Below, piece after piece: positions 1 through 7,304 of a DNA stretch of 11,190 nucleotides. The notes under the pieces were generated by a model, which saw nothing but the letters and a program-made list of their open reading frames with translations, did not search any database and was not told the origin of the DNA. This stretch comes from an uncultured Megamonas sp. (lineage in GTDB: Bacteria; Bacillota; Negativicutes; Selenomonadales; Selenomonadaceae). Position numbers and translations under genes: made by a program. The stretch is from assembly GCA_900554895.1 (NCBI GenBank), contig USIX01000069.1:1-11190 (forward strand). The letters run 5' to 3'. Each line of letters begins with the position of its first letter. Position 1 is the stretch's first letter.

Positions 1-15
1 TTTTTTCTTTAAGTT

Positions 16-41
16 CGTTTTCTTTAAAATCAAAGAAAACG
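16..41. repeat. AT-rich inverted repeat at window edge
   Basis: CGTTTTCTTT (16-25) and AAAGAAAACG (32-41) form a perfect 10-bp inverted repeat around a 6-nt spacer. No T-run follows on either strand, so it is a poor intrinsic terminator. It could be an operator or belong to an upstream gene outside the window. The function is unknown. Confidence 0.4.
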
Positions 42-124
42 GTAAATAGAAATTTATTTAATAAAAAATTATCAGATTGCCATTGTGGAGTAGAAACTTT
101 TTGCCGGTGTTACGGCTTAAAATC

Positions 125-151
125 TTGACAAATTTTTCATTTATGTAATAT
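125..151 (+). promoter_or_regulatory. Candidate promoter of ilvD
   Basis: A consensus -35 hexamer TTGACA lies at 125-130. The best -10 match is TAATAT at 146-151 (4 of 6), which gives a short 15-bp spacer. Transcription would begin near 158, leaving a leader of about 55 nt. The -35 match is perfect, but spacing and -10 are suboptimal. No T-box leader motif (AGGGTGG-type) is visible between here and ilvD. Confidence 0.45.
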
Positions 152-168
152 CATGTCTTTTAACGATA

Positions 169-186
169 TTGTTAATTTGTTAACTT
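169..186. promoter_or_regulatory. Rex-like operator upstream of ilvD
   Basis: TTGTTAA (169-175), a 4-nt spacer, then TTAACTT (180-186) matches 12 of 14 defined positions of the clostridial-type Rex consensus TTGTTAA-N4-TTAACAA. The site lies between the candidate promoter and the ribosome binding site, where a bound repressor would block transcription. An overlapping imperfect palindrome, TTAACGATATTGTTAA (160-175, 14 of 16 symmetric), is an alternative operator. The assignment rests only on consensus matching in AT-rich DNA. Confidence 0.35.
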
Positions 187-212
187 AGAAATAAAAGTTT
201 GGAGGTTTAATA

Positions 213-1865
213 ATGAGAAGCGATTTAGTAAAAAAAGGACCGACGCGTTCGGCTCATCGTACGCTGTTCAGTGCCATGGGATACAGCGCGGAGGATTTGA
301 AAAAACCTTTAGTAGGCATAGTTAATTCTTTTAATGAAATTATACCGGGTCATATTCATTTGAGAACGATTGCAGAAGCTGCCAAACTCGGCGTAGCATC
401 TGCCGGCGGTACACCGATAGAATTTCCGGCAATCGGTGTTTGTGACGGTATTGCCATGGGCCATCCGGGAATGAAATTTTCGCTTGCCAGTCGTGAACTG
501 ATTGCTGACTCTATTGAAGCTGTAGCAACGGCTCATGCTTTTGACGGACTTGTGCTCATTCCGAACTGTGATAAGATTGTGCCGGGTATGCTGATGGCGG
601 CAGCTCGTCTTAATATTCCGTGTATCGTAGTCAGCGGCGGTCCTATGCTCGCCGGAAATCATAAAGGCAGAGTGGTCGACCTCAGTACGACTTTTGAAGC
701 TGCTGGTAAATTTGTAGCAGGTAAAATGACGGAAGACGAACTGCACGATTTGGAAGCACATGCCTGCCCGGGTTGCGGTTCCTGCTCCGGTCTGTTTACG
801 GCAAACTCCATGAATTCGCTCACTGAAGTTTTGGGCATGGGGCTTCCGGGCAACGGCACCATTCCTGCTGCTTATATCGGTGCACGTGTGGCACTTGCAA
901 AAAAAGCGGGCCGCACGATTATGGATTTGATTGAAAAAGATATAAAACCGCGTGATATATTAACGAAGAAAGCATTTGAAAATGCCATTACTGTAGATAT
1001 GGGTATAGGCGGTTCTTCCAATACGGTGCTTCATTTAACAGCTATTGCGCATGAAGCGGGAATTTCTCTTCCGGCACAGCTGTTTGATGAAATCAGTGCT
1101 AAAACGCCGTATATTACAAAATTGAGCCCGGCAGGAACACATCATATGCAGGACTTGGAAGAAGCTGGCGGTATCAGTGCCGTAATGCACGAACTTAGTA
1201 AGAAAAATCTTATACATCTTGATGCTCTTACCGTGACGGGAACCATCGGCGACAGAATTAAAGATGCGCAAATTCTTCGTCCGGACGTAATCAGAACAGT
1301 TGACAATCCGTACCGCAAAACGGGCGGTATTGCTATTTTAAAGGGCAATCTGTGTCCGGATAATGCTGTTGTCAAAGAAAGTGCCGTACAGGAAGATATG
1401 CTTGTTTATAAGGGAACGGCGAAATGCTTCAATTCGGAGGAAGAAGCTATTGAAGCAATTACCGGCGATAAAATTAAAGACGGTGATGTTGTCGTAATCC
1501 GTTATGAAGGTCCGAAAGGCGGTCCTGGTATGCGCGAAATGCTCAATCCGACAGCCGTTATTGCCGGCATGGGACTGAAAGTCGCGCTTATAACGGACGG
1601 ACGTTTCTCCGGTGCGACGCGCGGCGCATGTATCGGACATGTTTCACCGGAAGCTATGGCAGGCGGACCGATTGCTTATGTTGAAGATGGCGATATTATT
1701 GATATCGATATTCCGGCACGCAAACTTAATGTACTTATCAGTGATGATGAAATGGCAAAACGTAAAGCAGCTTGGGTAAGACCGGAACCAAAAGTAAAAA
1801 CAGGATATCTTTCCCGTTATGCTAAACTTACGACTTCCGCCAATACGGGTGCCGTGCTGGAGTAA
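213..1865 (+). CDS. ilvD: Dihydroxy-acid dehydratase (IlvD)
   Basis: This cytosolic Fe-S enzyme dehydrates 2,3-dihydroxy-isovalerate and 2,3-dihydroxy-3-methylvalerate to the 2-keto acids that are transaminated to valine and isoleucine; the first also leads to leucine and pantothenate. The 550-residue length is normal. Both family signatures are present: [12 protein letters not shown] at about 118-129, and [11 protein letters not shown] at about 459-469, with the conserved Ser of RFSG near 466. The cysteine-rich CPGCGSC lies at 185-191, and Cys119 and Cys188 are likely cluster ligands. [13 protein letters not shown] (38-50) has the PGH form seen in E. coli and B. subtilis IlvD, not the PCN form of plant-type [2Fe-2S] enzymes. 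The ATG is preceded by GGAGG (201-205) with 7-nt spacing. The kinase gene follows with no gap. Identification is secure. Confidence 0.97.
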   Translation: MRSDLVKKGPTRSAHRTLFSAMGYSAEDLKKPLVGIVNSFNEIIPGHIHLRTIAEAAKLGVASAGGTPIEFPAIGVCDGIAMGHPGMKFSLASRELIADSIEAVATAHAFDGLVLIPNCDKIVPGMLMAAARLNIPCIVVSGGPMLAGNHKGRVVDLSTTFEAAGKFVAGKMTEDELHDLEAHACPGCGSCSGLFTANSMNSLTEVLGMGLPGNGTIPAAYIGARVALAKKAGRTIMDLIEKDIKPRDILTKKAFENAITVDMGIGGSSNTVLHLTAIAHEAGISLPAQLFDEISAKTPYITKLSPAGTHHMQDLEEAGGISAVMHELSKKNLIHLDALTVTGTIGDRIKDAQILRPDVIRTVDNPYRKTGGIAILKGNLCPDNAVVKESAVQEDMLVYKGTAKCFNSEEEAIEAITGDKIKDGDVVVIRYEGPKGGPGMREMLNPTAVIAGMGLKVALITDGRFSGATRGACIGHVSPEAMAGGPIAYVEDGDIIDIDIPARKLNVLISDDEMAKRKAAWVRPEPKVKTGYLSRYAKLTTSANTGAVLE

Positions 1866-2696
1866 ATGACGTTGAACAGACAGAAACGTATTGCGCTTAT
1901 CAATGATATAACGGGTTTCGGACGCTGTTCCGTTACAGTGCAGCTGCCATTGATATCGGCTTTGAAAGTGCAGGCATGTCCGCTTCCTACGGCGATACTG
2001 TCGGCACATACGGGTTTTCCTGTTTATTATATGGATGATTATACGCGCCATATGGAAGAATATATGAATAACTGGCATCAGCTCAATCTGGAATTTGATG
2101 GAATAGTGAGCGGTTTTCTGGGCTCGAAAGAACAAATCGGTCTTGTTCTGGAATTTGTTCGACGGTTCAAGCAGAAAGATACACTGTTTGTTGTTGACCC
2201 GGTAATGGGAGACGGCGGCAGGCTGTATTCTTCGTATGATGAGTCGCTTTGCAGGGAAATGCGCCGATTAATTCCGGCAGCCGATGTAATAACACCAAAT
2301 TTGACGGAAGTATGTCAGCTTCTGGATTTAACCTATCCTGAAAAAATGCCGGGTATTTCTGAGCTGGATAAAATGGCAGATGCGATAAGCAAGCAGGGAC
2401 CAAAGCAGATTGTTATTACAGGTTTGGTGGACGGAGATACCGTTTATAATTATATTTACCAACAGGGAAAAAATTCTTATTTGCAGGCAAATGAACGCGT
2501 ACCGGAAGAACATTCCGGTACAGGTGATGCTTTTGTAGCTATACTGGCAGCATGTCTTGTTAAAGGTGAAAATTTAATGACAGCAGTGCAGAAAGCGGCA
2601 GATTTTGTCGGTAAGGCAATGCGCTATACAAATTCGTTGCAGGCTCCGTGGAATTACGGGTTATGCTTTGAAGAGTATTTGACGGAATTGAAATAA
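1866..2696 (+). CDS. Pyridoxal/pyridoxamine kinase, ribokinase-like fold
   Basis: Likely ATP-dependent kinase that phosphorylates pyridoxal, pyridoxamine or pyridoxine in the vitamin B6 salvage route to PLP. The 276-residue frame has the PdxK/PdxY layout: N-terminal IALINDITGFGRCS (9-22), DPVMGDGG (111-118), TPNLTE (143-148) and the ribokinase-family anion-hole and catalytic motif SGTGDAF (217-223), with Asp221 the predicted base. The ATG touches the ilvD stop codon and sits only 3 nt after GGAG (1859-1862). A TTG at 1872 would be better spaced (9 nt), so the true protein may be two residues shorter. Co-transcription with ilvD is very likely and a terminator follows. Thiamine-pathway kinases (ThiD) are related, but the DPVMGD and N-terminal motifs favour the B6 branch. 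PdxK and PdxY cannot be separated here. Confidence 0.88.
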   Translation: MTLNRQKRIALINDITGFGRCSVTVQLPLISALKVQACPLPTAILSAHTGFPVYYMDDYTRHMEEYMNNWHQLNLEFDGIVSGFLGSKEQIGLVLEFVRRFKQKDTLFVVDPVMGDGGRLYSSYDESLCREMRRLIPAADVITPNLTEVCQLLDLTYPEKMPGISELDKMADAISKQGPKQIVITGLVDGDTVYNYIYQQGKNSYLQANERVPEEHSGTGDAFVAILAACLVKGENLMTAVQKAADFVGKAMRYTNSLQAPWNYGLCFEEYLTELK

Positions 2697-2700
2697 AGTA

Positions 2701-2739
2701 AAAGCTATTGTGCCGGTGATTTCGGTGCAATAGCTTTTT
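2701..2739 (+). terminator. Intrinsic terminator of the ilvD-kinase operon
   Basis: AAAGCTATTGTGCCG (2701-2715) pairs with CGGTGCAATAGCTTT (2723-2737) through 15 positions with two G-U wobbles and a 7-nt loop, ending in a T-run (2735-2739). It begins 5 nt after the kinase stop codon. Confidence 0.9.
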
Positions 2740-2784
2740 GCTTAAACTGAGCAATTTTTGTAAAATAATGGGCATTTTTGTATG

Positions 2785-2813
2785 TTGAATTTTCCAGATT
2801 AAACGACTATAAT
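2785..2813 (+). promoter_or_regulatory. Sigma-70-type promoter upstream of the radical SAM/alr group
   Basis: TTGAAT (2785-2790), a 17-bp spacer and a perfect TATAAT (2808-2813) form a good housekeeping promoter with transcription expected near 2820. A second TATAAT at 2822-2827 has a weaker TTAAAC 17 bp upstream. A third TATAAT at 2971-2976, without a recognisable -35, lies just before the radical SAM gene. Starting at about 2820 leaves a leader of about 180 nt. Confidence 0.55.
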
Positions 2814-2826
2814 TTTCTGTATATAA

Positions 2827-2879
2827 TGTGTTGTACCGATAAATTTTAAGAATTTGCAGGTTCGGCACGGTATAACATA
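2827..2879 (+). ncRNA. Possible folded leader element (three-way junction), unknown class
   Basis: TGTGTTGTACCG (2827-2838) can pair with CGGTATAACATA (2868-2879) over 12 bp, with two G-U pairs. Inside are a small hairpin AAATT/AATTT (2841-2845 with 2851-2855) and a 3-bp stem TGC/GCA with a 7-nt loop (2855-2867) that shares one base with it. The element starts a few bases after the predicted transcription start. There is no T-run after it and I recognise no known riboswitch core. The rest of 2740-3001 holds no supported gene. Confidence 0.25.
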
Positions 2880-3001
2880 AAAAGAATTATTTCTTAATAT
2901 ATGCTTATTCAGGTAATTTTGGGTTTGTTTTTTTGCTATCAAAAGAAAATGAACAGCAGGTATTAAGTTGTATAATTAGATTGGCAGAGAGAAGGATAAC
3001 A

Positions 3002-3649
3002 ATGATTTTATATACCTTACATGAAAACGGCTATATTGATTTTGCCGAAAAAATAAAAATGTATCCCGCAGAAAAATTCAATATGTATGTGAATATAACA
3101 AACAGATGTAATTGCAACTGCACATTTTGTCTGCGTCACTTGAAGGAAGACCATAAATTATGGCTTAAAGGCGGAGAACCTTCCGTGGAAGAGATAAAGC
3201 AGGCGTTTTTGAACGCGCCGATGGAAAATGTGCGTGAAATAGTAATCTGCGGTTTCGGCGAACCGACAATCAGACTGAACGATTTACTGGCTGTATTGAA
3301 TTTTATACGAGAAAAATTTTCGCAAATTAAAGTGCGTATGAATACAAACGGTCTCAGCGATTTGGAACACGGCAAATGTACGGCTCCGTTGTTTAAAGGT
3401 CTGCTTGATACGATTTCCATCAGTCTGAATGAATCAACAGCGCAAAAATATCTGGATGTTACACGCAGCCGTTTCGGTATAAAATCATATAATGCCATGC
3501 TGGAATTTGCCAGTCAGTGTAAAAATTATATTCCGAATGTTGTAGTAACAATTGTTGATGTAATAGGTGAAACGGAAATTGCAGCGTGTAGAAAAGTTTG
3601 TGAAAAATATAATTTAAATTTACGTATCCGCCGCTATGAAAATAACTGA
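3002..3649 (+). CDS. Radical SAM protein, TatD-associated type
   Basis: A 215-residue radical SAM protein. CNCNCTFC at 36-43 supplies the CX3CX2C ligands (Cys36, Cys40, Cys43) of a [4Fe-4S] cluster used to cleave S-adenosylmethionine. GFGEPT (84-89) occupies the SAM-binding GGE position, followed by MNTNGL (113-118) and SISLN (139-143). The short length and the LWLKGGEPSVEE and VVDVI segments match my memory of the family described as radical SAM, TatD-family associated. Its substrate is not known to me, and no tatD gene is present in the window. I chose ATG 3002 because GAAGG (2991-2995) precedes it. A longer TTG-initiated frame from 2933 has no ribosome binding site and adds residues before the conserved core. 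alr follows after 39 nt, so the two are probably co-transcribed. Confidence 0.85.
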   Translation: MILYTLHENGYIDFAEKIKMYPAEKFNMYVNITNRCNCNCTFCLRHLKEDHKLWLKGGEPSVEEIKQAFLNAPMENVREIVICGFGEPTIRLNDLLAVLNFIREKFSQIKVRMNTNGLSDLEHGKCTAPLFKGLLDTISISLNESTAQKYLDVTRSRFGIKSYNAMLEFASQCKNYIPNVVVTIVDVIGETEIAACRKVCEKYNLNLRIRRYENN

Positions 3650-3688
3650 TGAAAAAACGAAGGAAGCGAGATTGTTGTGGAGTTTGGG

Positions 3689-4870
3689 ATGACGAAATTA
3701 TTATGGACTGAAATAGATTTAGATGTGGTAGCTAAAAATATGCAGATTATCCGTCAACTTAGTAAATCAAAAGAGATAGCAGCAGTAGTAAAGGCTGATG
3801 CTTATGGGCACGGTTCAGTGGCATTGGCGCAAACTCTGCTGGATAACGGAGCTGATCGTTTTGCTGTAGCGCGTCTTGATGAAGCGATAGAACTTCGGCA
3901 TCACGGTATAACGGCTCCTATTTTTATTCTCGGCTATACCGACCCGAAACGTGCCGGTGAAGCCATAGCATACAATGTGGATGTCTGCATGTATGATTAT
4001 GAAGAGGCCAGAATTTTTTCAGAAGAGGCTGTAAAGCAAAATAGCCAGGCGGTTTTTCATATCGCTGTCGATACGGGAATGGAACGCATAGGCTATAAAC
4101 CGGACAGCGACAGTGTAGCTGAGATTGTGAAAATCAGTAAATTGCCGAATGTGGTTTTAGAAGGGATTTTTACTCATTTTTGTTTAGCCGACAGTTCGGA
4201 TAAAACTTTCACGCATAAACAATATGCAAAATTTAAGTGGGTATGTGATGAACTGGCTAAGCAGAATGTAAAAATAAATGTACATCATTGTGCTAATAGC
4301 GCGGCTATTATTGATTTGCCGCAGTATCATTATGATATGGTGCGGGCAGGCGTGATTATGTACGGCATGGCGCCGTCAGATGAAGTGGATATTGCGTCTA
4401 CAGGGCTTAAACCGGCGATGAGTTTTAAATGCGAAGTGACTTTCGTAAAAACGGTTGATGCAGGTGACGGAATAGGTTACGGGCATAAATACATTGCGGA
4501 CAGTAAAAGAGTTATAGCAACTATTCCTGTTGGTTATGCCGACGGTTATACCCGTCTTTTATCTGGCAGAGCGGAAGTATTAATTCACGGCAAAAGAGCC
4601 AAAGTGGTCGGCAATATCTGTATGGACCAGTGCATGGTGGATGTTACGGATATACCGAATGTAAAGGTAGGCGATGAAGTGGTAATATTCGGTAGACAGG
4701 AAAATGAATGTATTCTGGCTGATGAACTGGCCGACAAACTCGGCACTATCAACTATGAAATTACATGTATGATATCGCGCCGTGTTCCAAGATTTTATAT
4801 AAAAGACCATAAACGGGTATTTTATAAATCATATTTAAGCGATTTGGCACTTAGCATGTACAATCTTTAA
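3689..4870 (+). CDS. alr: Alanine racemase (Alr)
   Basis: PLP-dependent cytosolic enzyme that interconverts L- and D-alanine, supplying D-Ala for peptidoglycan. In the 393-residue form, the PLP lysine is Lys35 in VVKADAYGHG (33-42), and the second catalytic residue is Tyr264 in GIGYGHKY. MERIGY (131-136) carries the conserved active-site Arg133, VRAGVIMYG lies near 218-226, and GNICMDQCMVDVT (308-320) is the C-terminal beta-domain signature. I chose ATG 3689 because GTGGAG (3677-3682) sits 6 nt before it. A GTG at 3677 would add four residues and has a more distant AAGGA. The protein runs about 20 residues past VPRFY, a small C-terminal tail. It follows the radical SAM gene by 39 nt, and no terminator separates it from the permease downstream. 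Confidence 0.96.
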   Translation: MTKLLWTEIDLDVVAKNMQIIRQLSKSKEIAAVVKADAYGHGSVALAQTLLDNGADRFAVARLDEAIELRHHGITAPIFILGYTDPKRAGEAIAYNVDVCMYDYEEARIFSEEAVKQNSQAVFHIAVDTGMERIGYKPDSDSVAEIVKISKLPNVVLEGIFTHFCLADSSDKTFTHKQYAKFKWVCDELAKQNVKINVHHCANSAAIIDLPQYHYDMVRAGVIMYGMAPSDEVDIASTGLKPAMSFKCEVTFVKTVDAGDGIGYGHKYIADSKRVIATIPVGYADGYTRLLSGRAEVLIHGKRAKVVGNICMDQCMVDVTDIPNVKVGDEVVIFGRQENECILADELADKLGTINYEITCMISRRVPRFYIKDHKRVFYKSYLSDLALSMYNL

Positions 4871-4906
4871 TTTTATTTTTTGTTTTTTAGAAAGAGAGGG
4901 ATTTTC

Positions 4907-6193
4907 TTGGAAACAGCTGCTTACATAGCTATAGCTATTTTCGTAGTGGCATATATGCTGATTATTTCGGAAAAAATACATCGTACGATTGTTGGCTTAT
5001 CCGGTGCAATGTTGATGATTTTGTTGGGAATATTGAACCAGGAGCAGGCGATAAGCCATGTTGATTTCAATACAATCGGACTTTTAGTAGGCATGATGAT
5101 AATTGTCAATATTACGAGTGAAACGGGTCTGTTTAATTATCTTGCCATTTGGTCAGCAAAAAAAGTAAAGGCTAATCCTGTGAAACTGCTTATTGTACTG
5201 TCAGCGCTCACGGCAATTTGTTCCGCTTTTCTCGACAATGTAACAACGGTTCTTTTGACCGTACCTGTAACTTTCAGTATTACAGCACAGCTCAAAGTTC
5301 CCGTTAAACCGTTTTTGATTGCACAGATTATGGCTTCCAATATCGGCGGTACGGCAACGCTCATCGGTGACCCGCCTAATATCATGATTGGCAGTGCCGT
5401 TCCGGAAATGGATTTTATGGCGTTTCTGACGAATTTGGGTGATATCTGTATTGTTATTTTTGCCGTTACAATAGCAATTATGGTTGGCATTTATCATAAA
5501 CAGCTGAAAACAAAATCAGAGCTTCAGGCTCAGGTAATGACAATGGATGAACGCAAAGAACTGAAAGATACGAAACTCCTGAAAAAATGTTTATTCGTTC
5601 TTGCTGTTACGATTATTACGTTCGTATTCCATTCACAGCTGGGGCTGGAATCTGCCACTGTTGCTTTAAGCGGTGCGTCACTTTTAATGCTTATAACAAT
5701 CAGTACGCGTGAAACGGCTATTGTAGGTATTTTAAGCAAACTTGAGTGGCTGGCTATTTTCTTCTTCGTTGGACTGTTCATTCTTGTCGGCGGTCTGGTG
5801 GAAACAGGCGTTATCAAAGCTATGGCGGCAGAAGCCGTTAAACTTACGGAAGGCGACTTAACTACGACGACTATGCTTATATTATGGCTCAGTGCAATTG
5901 CTTCCGCATTTATTGACAACATTCCGTTTGTAGCAACCTTAATTCCGATGATTAAAGAAATGGGTGCGATGGGAATGACCAATCTCGAACCGCTCTGGTG
6001 GGCACTGTCTTTAGGTGCATGTCTCGGCGGCAATGGTACGCTTATCGGTGCCAGTGCCAATGTTGTTGTTGCTGGCATGGCAAGTGCGCACGGTGTTAAA
6101 TTGACATTTGTGGATTATTTGAAAATCGCGTTTCCGCTTATGATACTGTCCATAATTATTTCCAGCGTATATATTTATGTAAGGTACTTATAA
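4907..6193 (+). CDS. ArsB/NhaD-type inner-membrane permease (ion transporter superfamily)
   Basis: A 428-residue polytopic membrane protein with roughly eleven hydrophobic segments. Its two halves each carry the same pair of motifs: DNVTTV (110-115) with GGTATLIGDPPN (147-158), and DNIPFV (337-342) with GGNGTLIGASAN (374-385). This inverted-repeat signature is typical of the ion transporter superfamily (ArsB, NhaD, P-protein, CitM/SLC13). The hydrophilic stretch around residues 197-225, rich in Lys and Glu, is the expected central cytoplasmic loop. The substrate (Na+/H+ exchange, arsenite or an organic anion) cannot be set from sequence, and no arsR or arsA lies nearby. The start is TTG 4907, six nt after GAGAGGG (4894-4900); the longer TTG frame from 4880 would include that ribosome binding site in coding sequence. 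It lies 36 nt after alr with no hairpin between. Confidence 0.87.
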   Translation: METAAYIAIAIFVVAYMLIISEKIHRTIVGLSGAMLMILLGILNQEQAISHVDFNTIGLLVGMMIIVNITSETGLFNYLAIWSAKKVKANPVKLLIVLSALTAICSAFLDNVTTVLLTVPVTFSITAQLKVPVKPFLIAQIMASNIGGTATLIGDPPNIMIGSAVPEMDFMAFLTNLGDICIVIFAVTIAIMVGIYHKQLKTKSELQAQVMTMDERKELKDTKLLKKCLFVLAVTIITFVFHSQLGLESATVALSGASLLMLITISTRETAIVGILSKLEWLAIFFFVGLFILVGGLVETGVIKAMAAEAVKLTEGDLTTTTMLILWLSAIASAFIDNIPFVATLIPMIKEMGAMGMTNLEPLWWALSLGACLGGNGTLIGASANVVVAGMASAHGVKLTFVDYLKIAFPLMILSIIISSVYIYVRYL

Positions 6194-6278
6194 TATATTT
6201 GTCATGTTTTTTTGTAAAATAATATATGATGAAAGATAATATCAGACATATTTCCATGAAAGATGAAAAATAAAAAGG

Positions 6279-6320
6279 GCTGCCGTAAAATATGTAAATT
6301 TATTTTACGGCAGCTTTTTT
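6279..6320. terminator. Bidirectional terminator between convergent genes
   Basis: GCTGCCGTAAAATA (6279-6292) pairs perfectly over 14 bp with TATTTTACGGCAGC (6301-6314) around an 8-nt loop. T6315-6320 follows on the + strand, and an A-run at 6272-6276 gives a T-run on the minus strand. It can therefore end both the permease transcript and the convergent secreted-protein transcript. The rest of 6194-6278 shows nothing coding. Confidence 0.9.
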
Positions 6321-6327
6321 GTGTTCA

Positions 6328-7155
6328 TCAAGCTGGGGAGGCTTGGGGTAGGTTGTTTTGCATTTCAGTTTTAAAAATGTTGAAAATTTCTTCTAAACGT
6401 TCAACGGAAATACCAGTGCCTTCAGAGAATTGTTGCAGACGCTGCTGGTCTGTCATATTTTTATACTGATTTAAAAGTTCATCACGTTGCGTTTTATCCA
6501 TCTGTCTGAATTTGTCATGACCGGATTGAACGAAATCACTGATACTGTCAACTTCCTGCTGGGAGATTTTGCTTTCCTGTATCAGCTGGTTGGTAAAATC
6601 GCGCAGTCTCTGGTCAAGATTGTCTTTTGCAGGTCTAGGCGGTTTTACGTGTCTAGGCGGCAATGGACGAAGTATTTCTTTCAGTGTAGCGACCGGGACA
6701 GTCGTGCTTTCAGAAATATCCTGGAAATTGGCACGCAGGGACAGGTCATCGCGGTTTTCACGGCGGTATTTGAATGTGTCGCGGCGTTCTAATTTACGCA
6801 TTTCGTCGAAAGCATTCTGCTGGTTTTTATAGAAGGAAATCATTTTTCTTTTCAGCTTATCAGCTTGAGTGGCGGATATTTTATTATTGTCCAGAGCTTT
6901 ATCTATTTCAGCAAAATTGGCAGCTGCCTGATGACGTGTAGTGGTATACATCCACGTGTATTTTTGCTGAAACTGTTCATTGTATTCCTTAAATTTGTCG
7001 AAATTCATAGGCGGAGGTATCATCTGCTGATGCGGCGGAGGCGGCGGGGGCATTTGACTGTCATTTTGTGCGGCGAATGCGGTGCTGCCGAGAATTAAAG
7101 TGGTGCAGCCGACGAGCAGTGCGGCAGAGAGTTTTTTCGTCAATGACTTTTTCAT
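6328..7155 (-). CDS. Secreted proline-rich helical protein with duplicated domain
   Basis: A 275-residue exported protein of unknown function. Residues 1-29 are a Sec signal peptide: MKK plus a basic stretch, a hydrophobic core, and a probable cut after AFA or AFAA. A proline-rich stretch follows (36-49, including PPPPPP). The rest is charged, Gln-rich and predicted mainly helical. Two similar units are visible: one from about 81 to 162 starting NNKIS..QAD and ending ISESTTVPVATLKEIL, and one from about 184 to 258 starting ESKIS..EVD and ending FSEGTGISVERLEEIF, linked by a second Pro-rich segment (163-177). Helical, Gln-rich periplasmic proteins such as Spy/CpxP are a loose analogy; I do not see a convincing LTxxQ pair. 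Start ATG 7155 is preceded by GAAAGGA with 11-nt spacing. In-frame starts further upstream would spoil the signal peptide. It is alone in its transcription unit. Confidence 0.8.
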   Translation of the reverse strand: MKKSLTKKLSAALLVGCTTLILGSTAFAAQNDSQMPPPPPPHQQMIPPPMNFDKFKEYNEQFQQKYTWMYTTTRHQAAANFAEIDKALDNNKISATQADKLKRKMISFYKNQQNAFDEMRKLERRDTFKYRRENRDDLSLRANFQDISESTTVPVATLKEILRPLPPRHVKPPRPAKDNLDQRLRDFTNQLIQESKISQQEVDSISDFVQSGHDKFRQMDKTQRDELLNQYKNMTDQQRLQQFSEGTGISVERLEEIFNIFKTEMQNNLPQASPA

Positions 7156-7201
7156 ATATATACACATCCTTTCGGTATATATTGTTATCTTGTATATTAT
7201 T

Positions 7202-7210
7202 AGCATAACA
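7202..7210 (-). promoter_or_regulatory. Extended -10 candidate for the secreted-protein gene
   Basis: On the minus strand TGTTATGCT fits the extended -10 form TGn-TATAAT, with 4 of 6 in the hexamer (TATGCT, 7202-7207). No -35-like hexamer lies 16-18 bp upstream; that position is occupied by the tandem repeat 7216-7249. The leader to ATG 7155 would be about 40 nt. Confidence 0.35.
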
Positions 7211-7215
7211 TGAAA

Positions 7216-7249
7216 AAAATAGATTAAAATTAAAAATAGATTAAAATTA
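7216..7249. repeat. Perfect 17-bp tandem direct repeat
   Basis: AAAATAGATTAAAATTA occurs twice with no gap (7216-7232 and 7233-7249), and no base differs. It lies just upstream of the extended -10 of the secreted-protein gene and overlaps its expected -35. It is also just beyond the T-run side of the stress-protein operon's terminator. TTAAAA cores at 7224, 7231, 7241 and 7252 resemble the repeated half-sites used by OmpR/PhoB-type regulators, but this is only suggestive. Confidence 0.75.
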
Positions 7250-7253
7250 TATT

Positions 7254-7295
7254 AAAAAACTCCTTAAAATCCGTGCAGCCGATTTTAAGGAGTTT
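7254..7295 (-). terminator. Intrinsic terminator of the universal stress protein operon
   Basis: AAACTCCTTAAAATC (7257-7271) and GATTTTAAGGAGTTT (7281-7295) form a perfect 15-bp stem with a 9-nt loop. The A-run 7254-7259 gives TTTTTT on the minus strand after the stem. It lies 9 nt past the stop codon of the downstream stress-protein gene. Confidence 0.9.
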
Positions 7296-7304
7296 GTATT
7301 TTTG

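Noticed and set aside
1..212. T-box leader upstream of ilvD
   Set aside because: No AGGGTGG/ACCGCG T-box sequence or antiterminator/terminator pair is visible; only a promoter-like region and an AT-rich inverted repeat.
309..862. Open frames on the minus strand within ilvD
   Set aside because: They are antisense to a clear, full-length ilvD, lack ribosome binding sites and resemble no protein family.
2560..2868. 102-codon minus-strand frame across the terminator after the kinase gene
   Set aside because: It overlaps the kinase 3' end and the intrinsic terminator hairpin, has low-complexity content and no family resemblance.
2901..2966. 21-codon upstream ORF in the radical SAM leader
   Set aside because: There is no ribosome binding site before its ATG and no attenuator-like codon run or paired terminator.
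2933..3001. N-terminal extension of the radical SAM protein from TTG 2933
   Set aside because: No ribosome binding site precedes the TTG, while ATG 3002 has GAAGG at good spacing and a TATAAT lies inside the extension.
6263..6832. Plus-strand open frames opposite the secreted-protein gene
   Set aside because: The opposite strand carries a signal-peptide protein with consistent composition and a start site; the + frames cross the terminator hairpin or lack ribosome binding sites.
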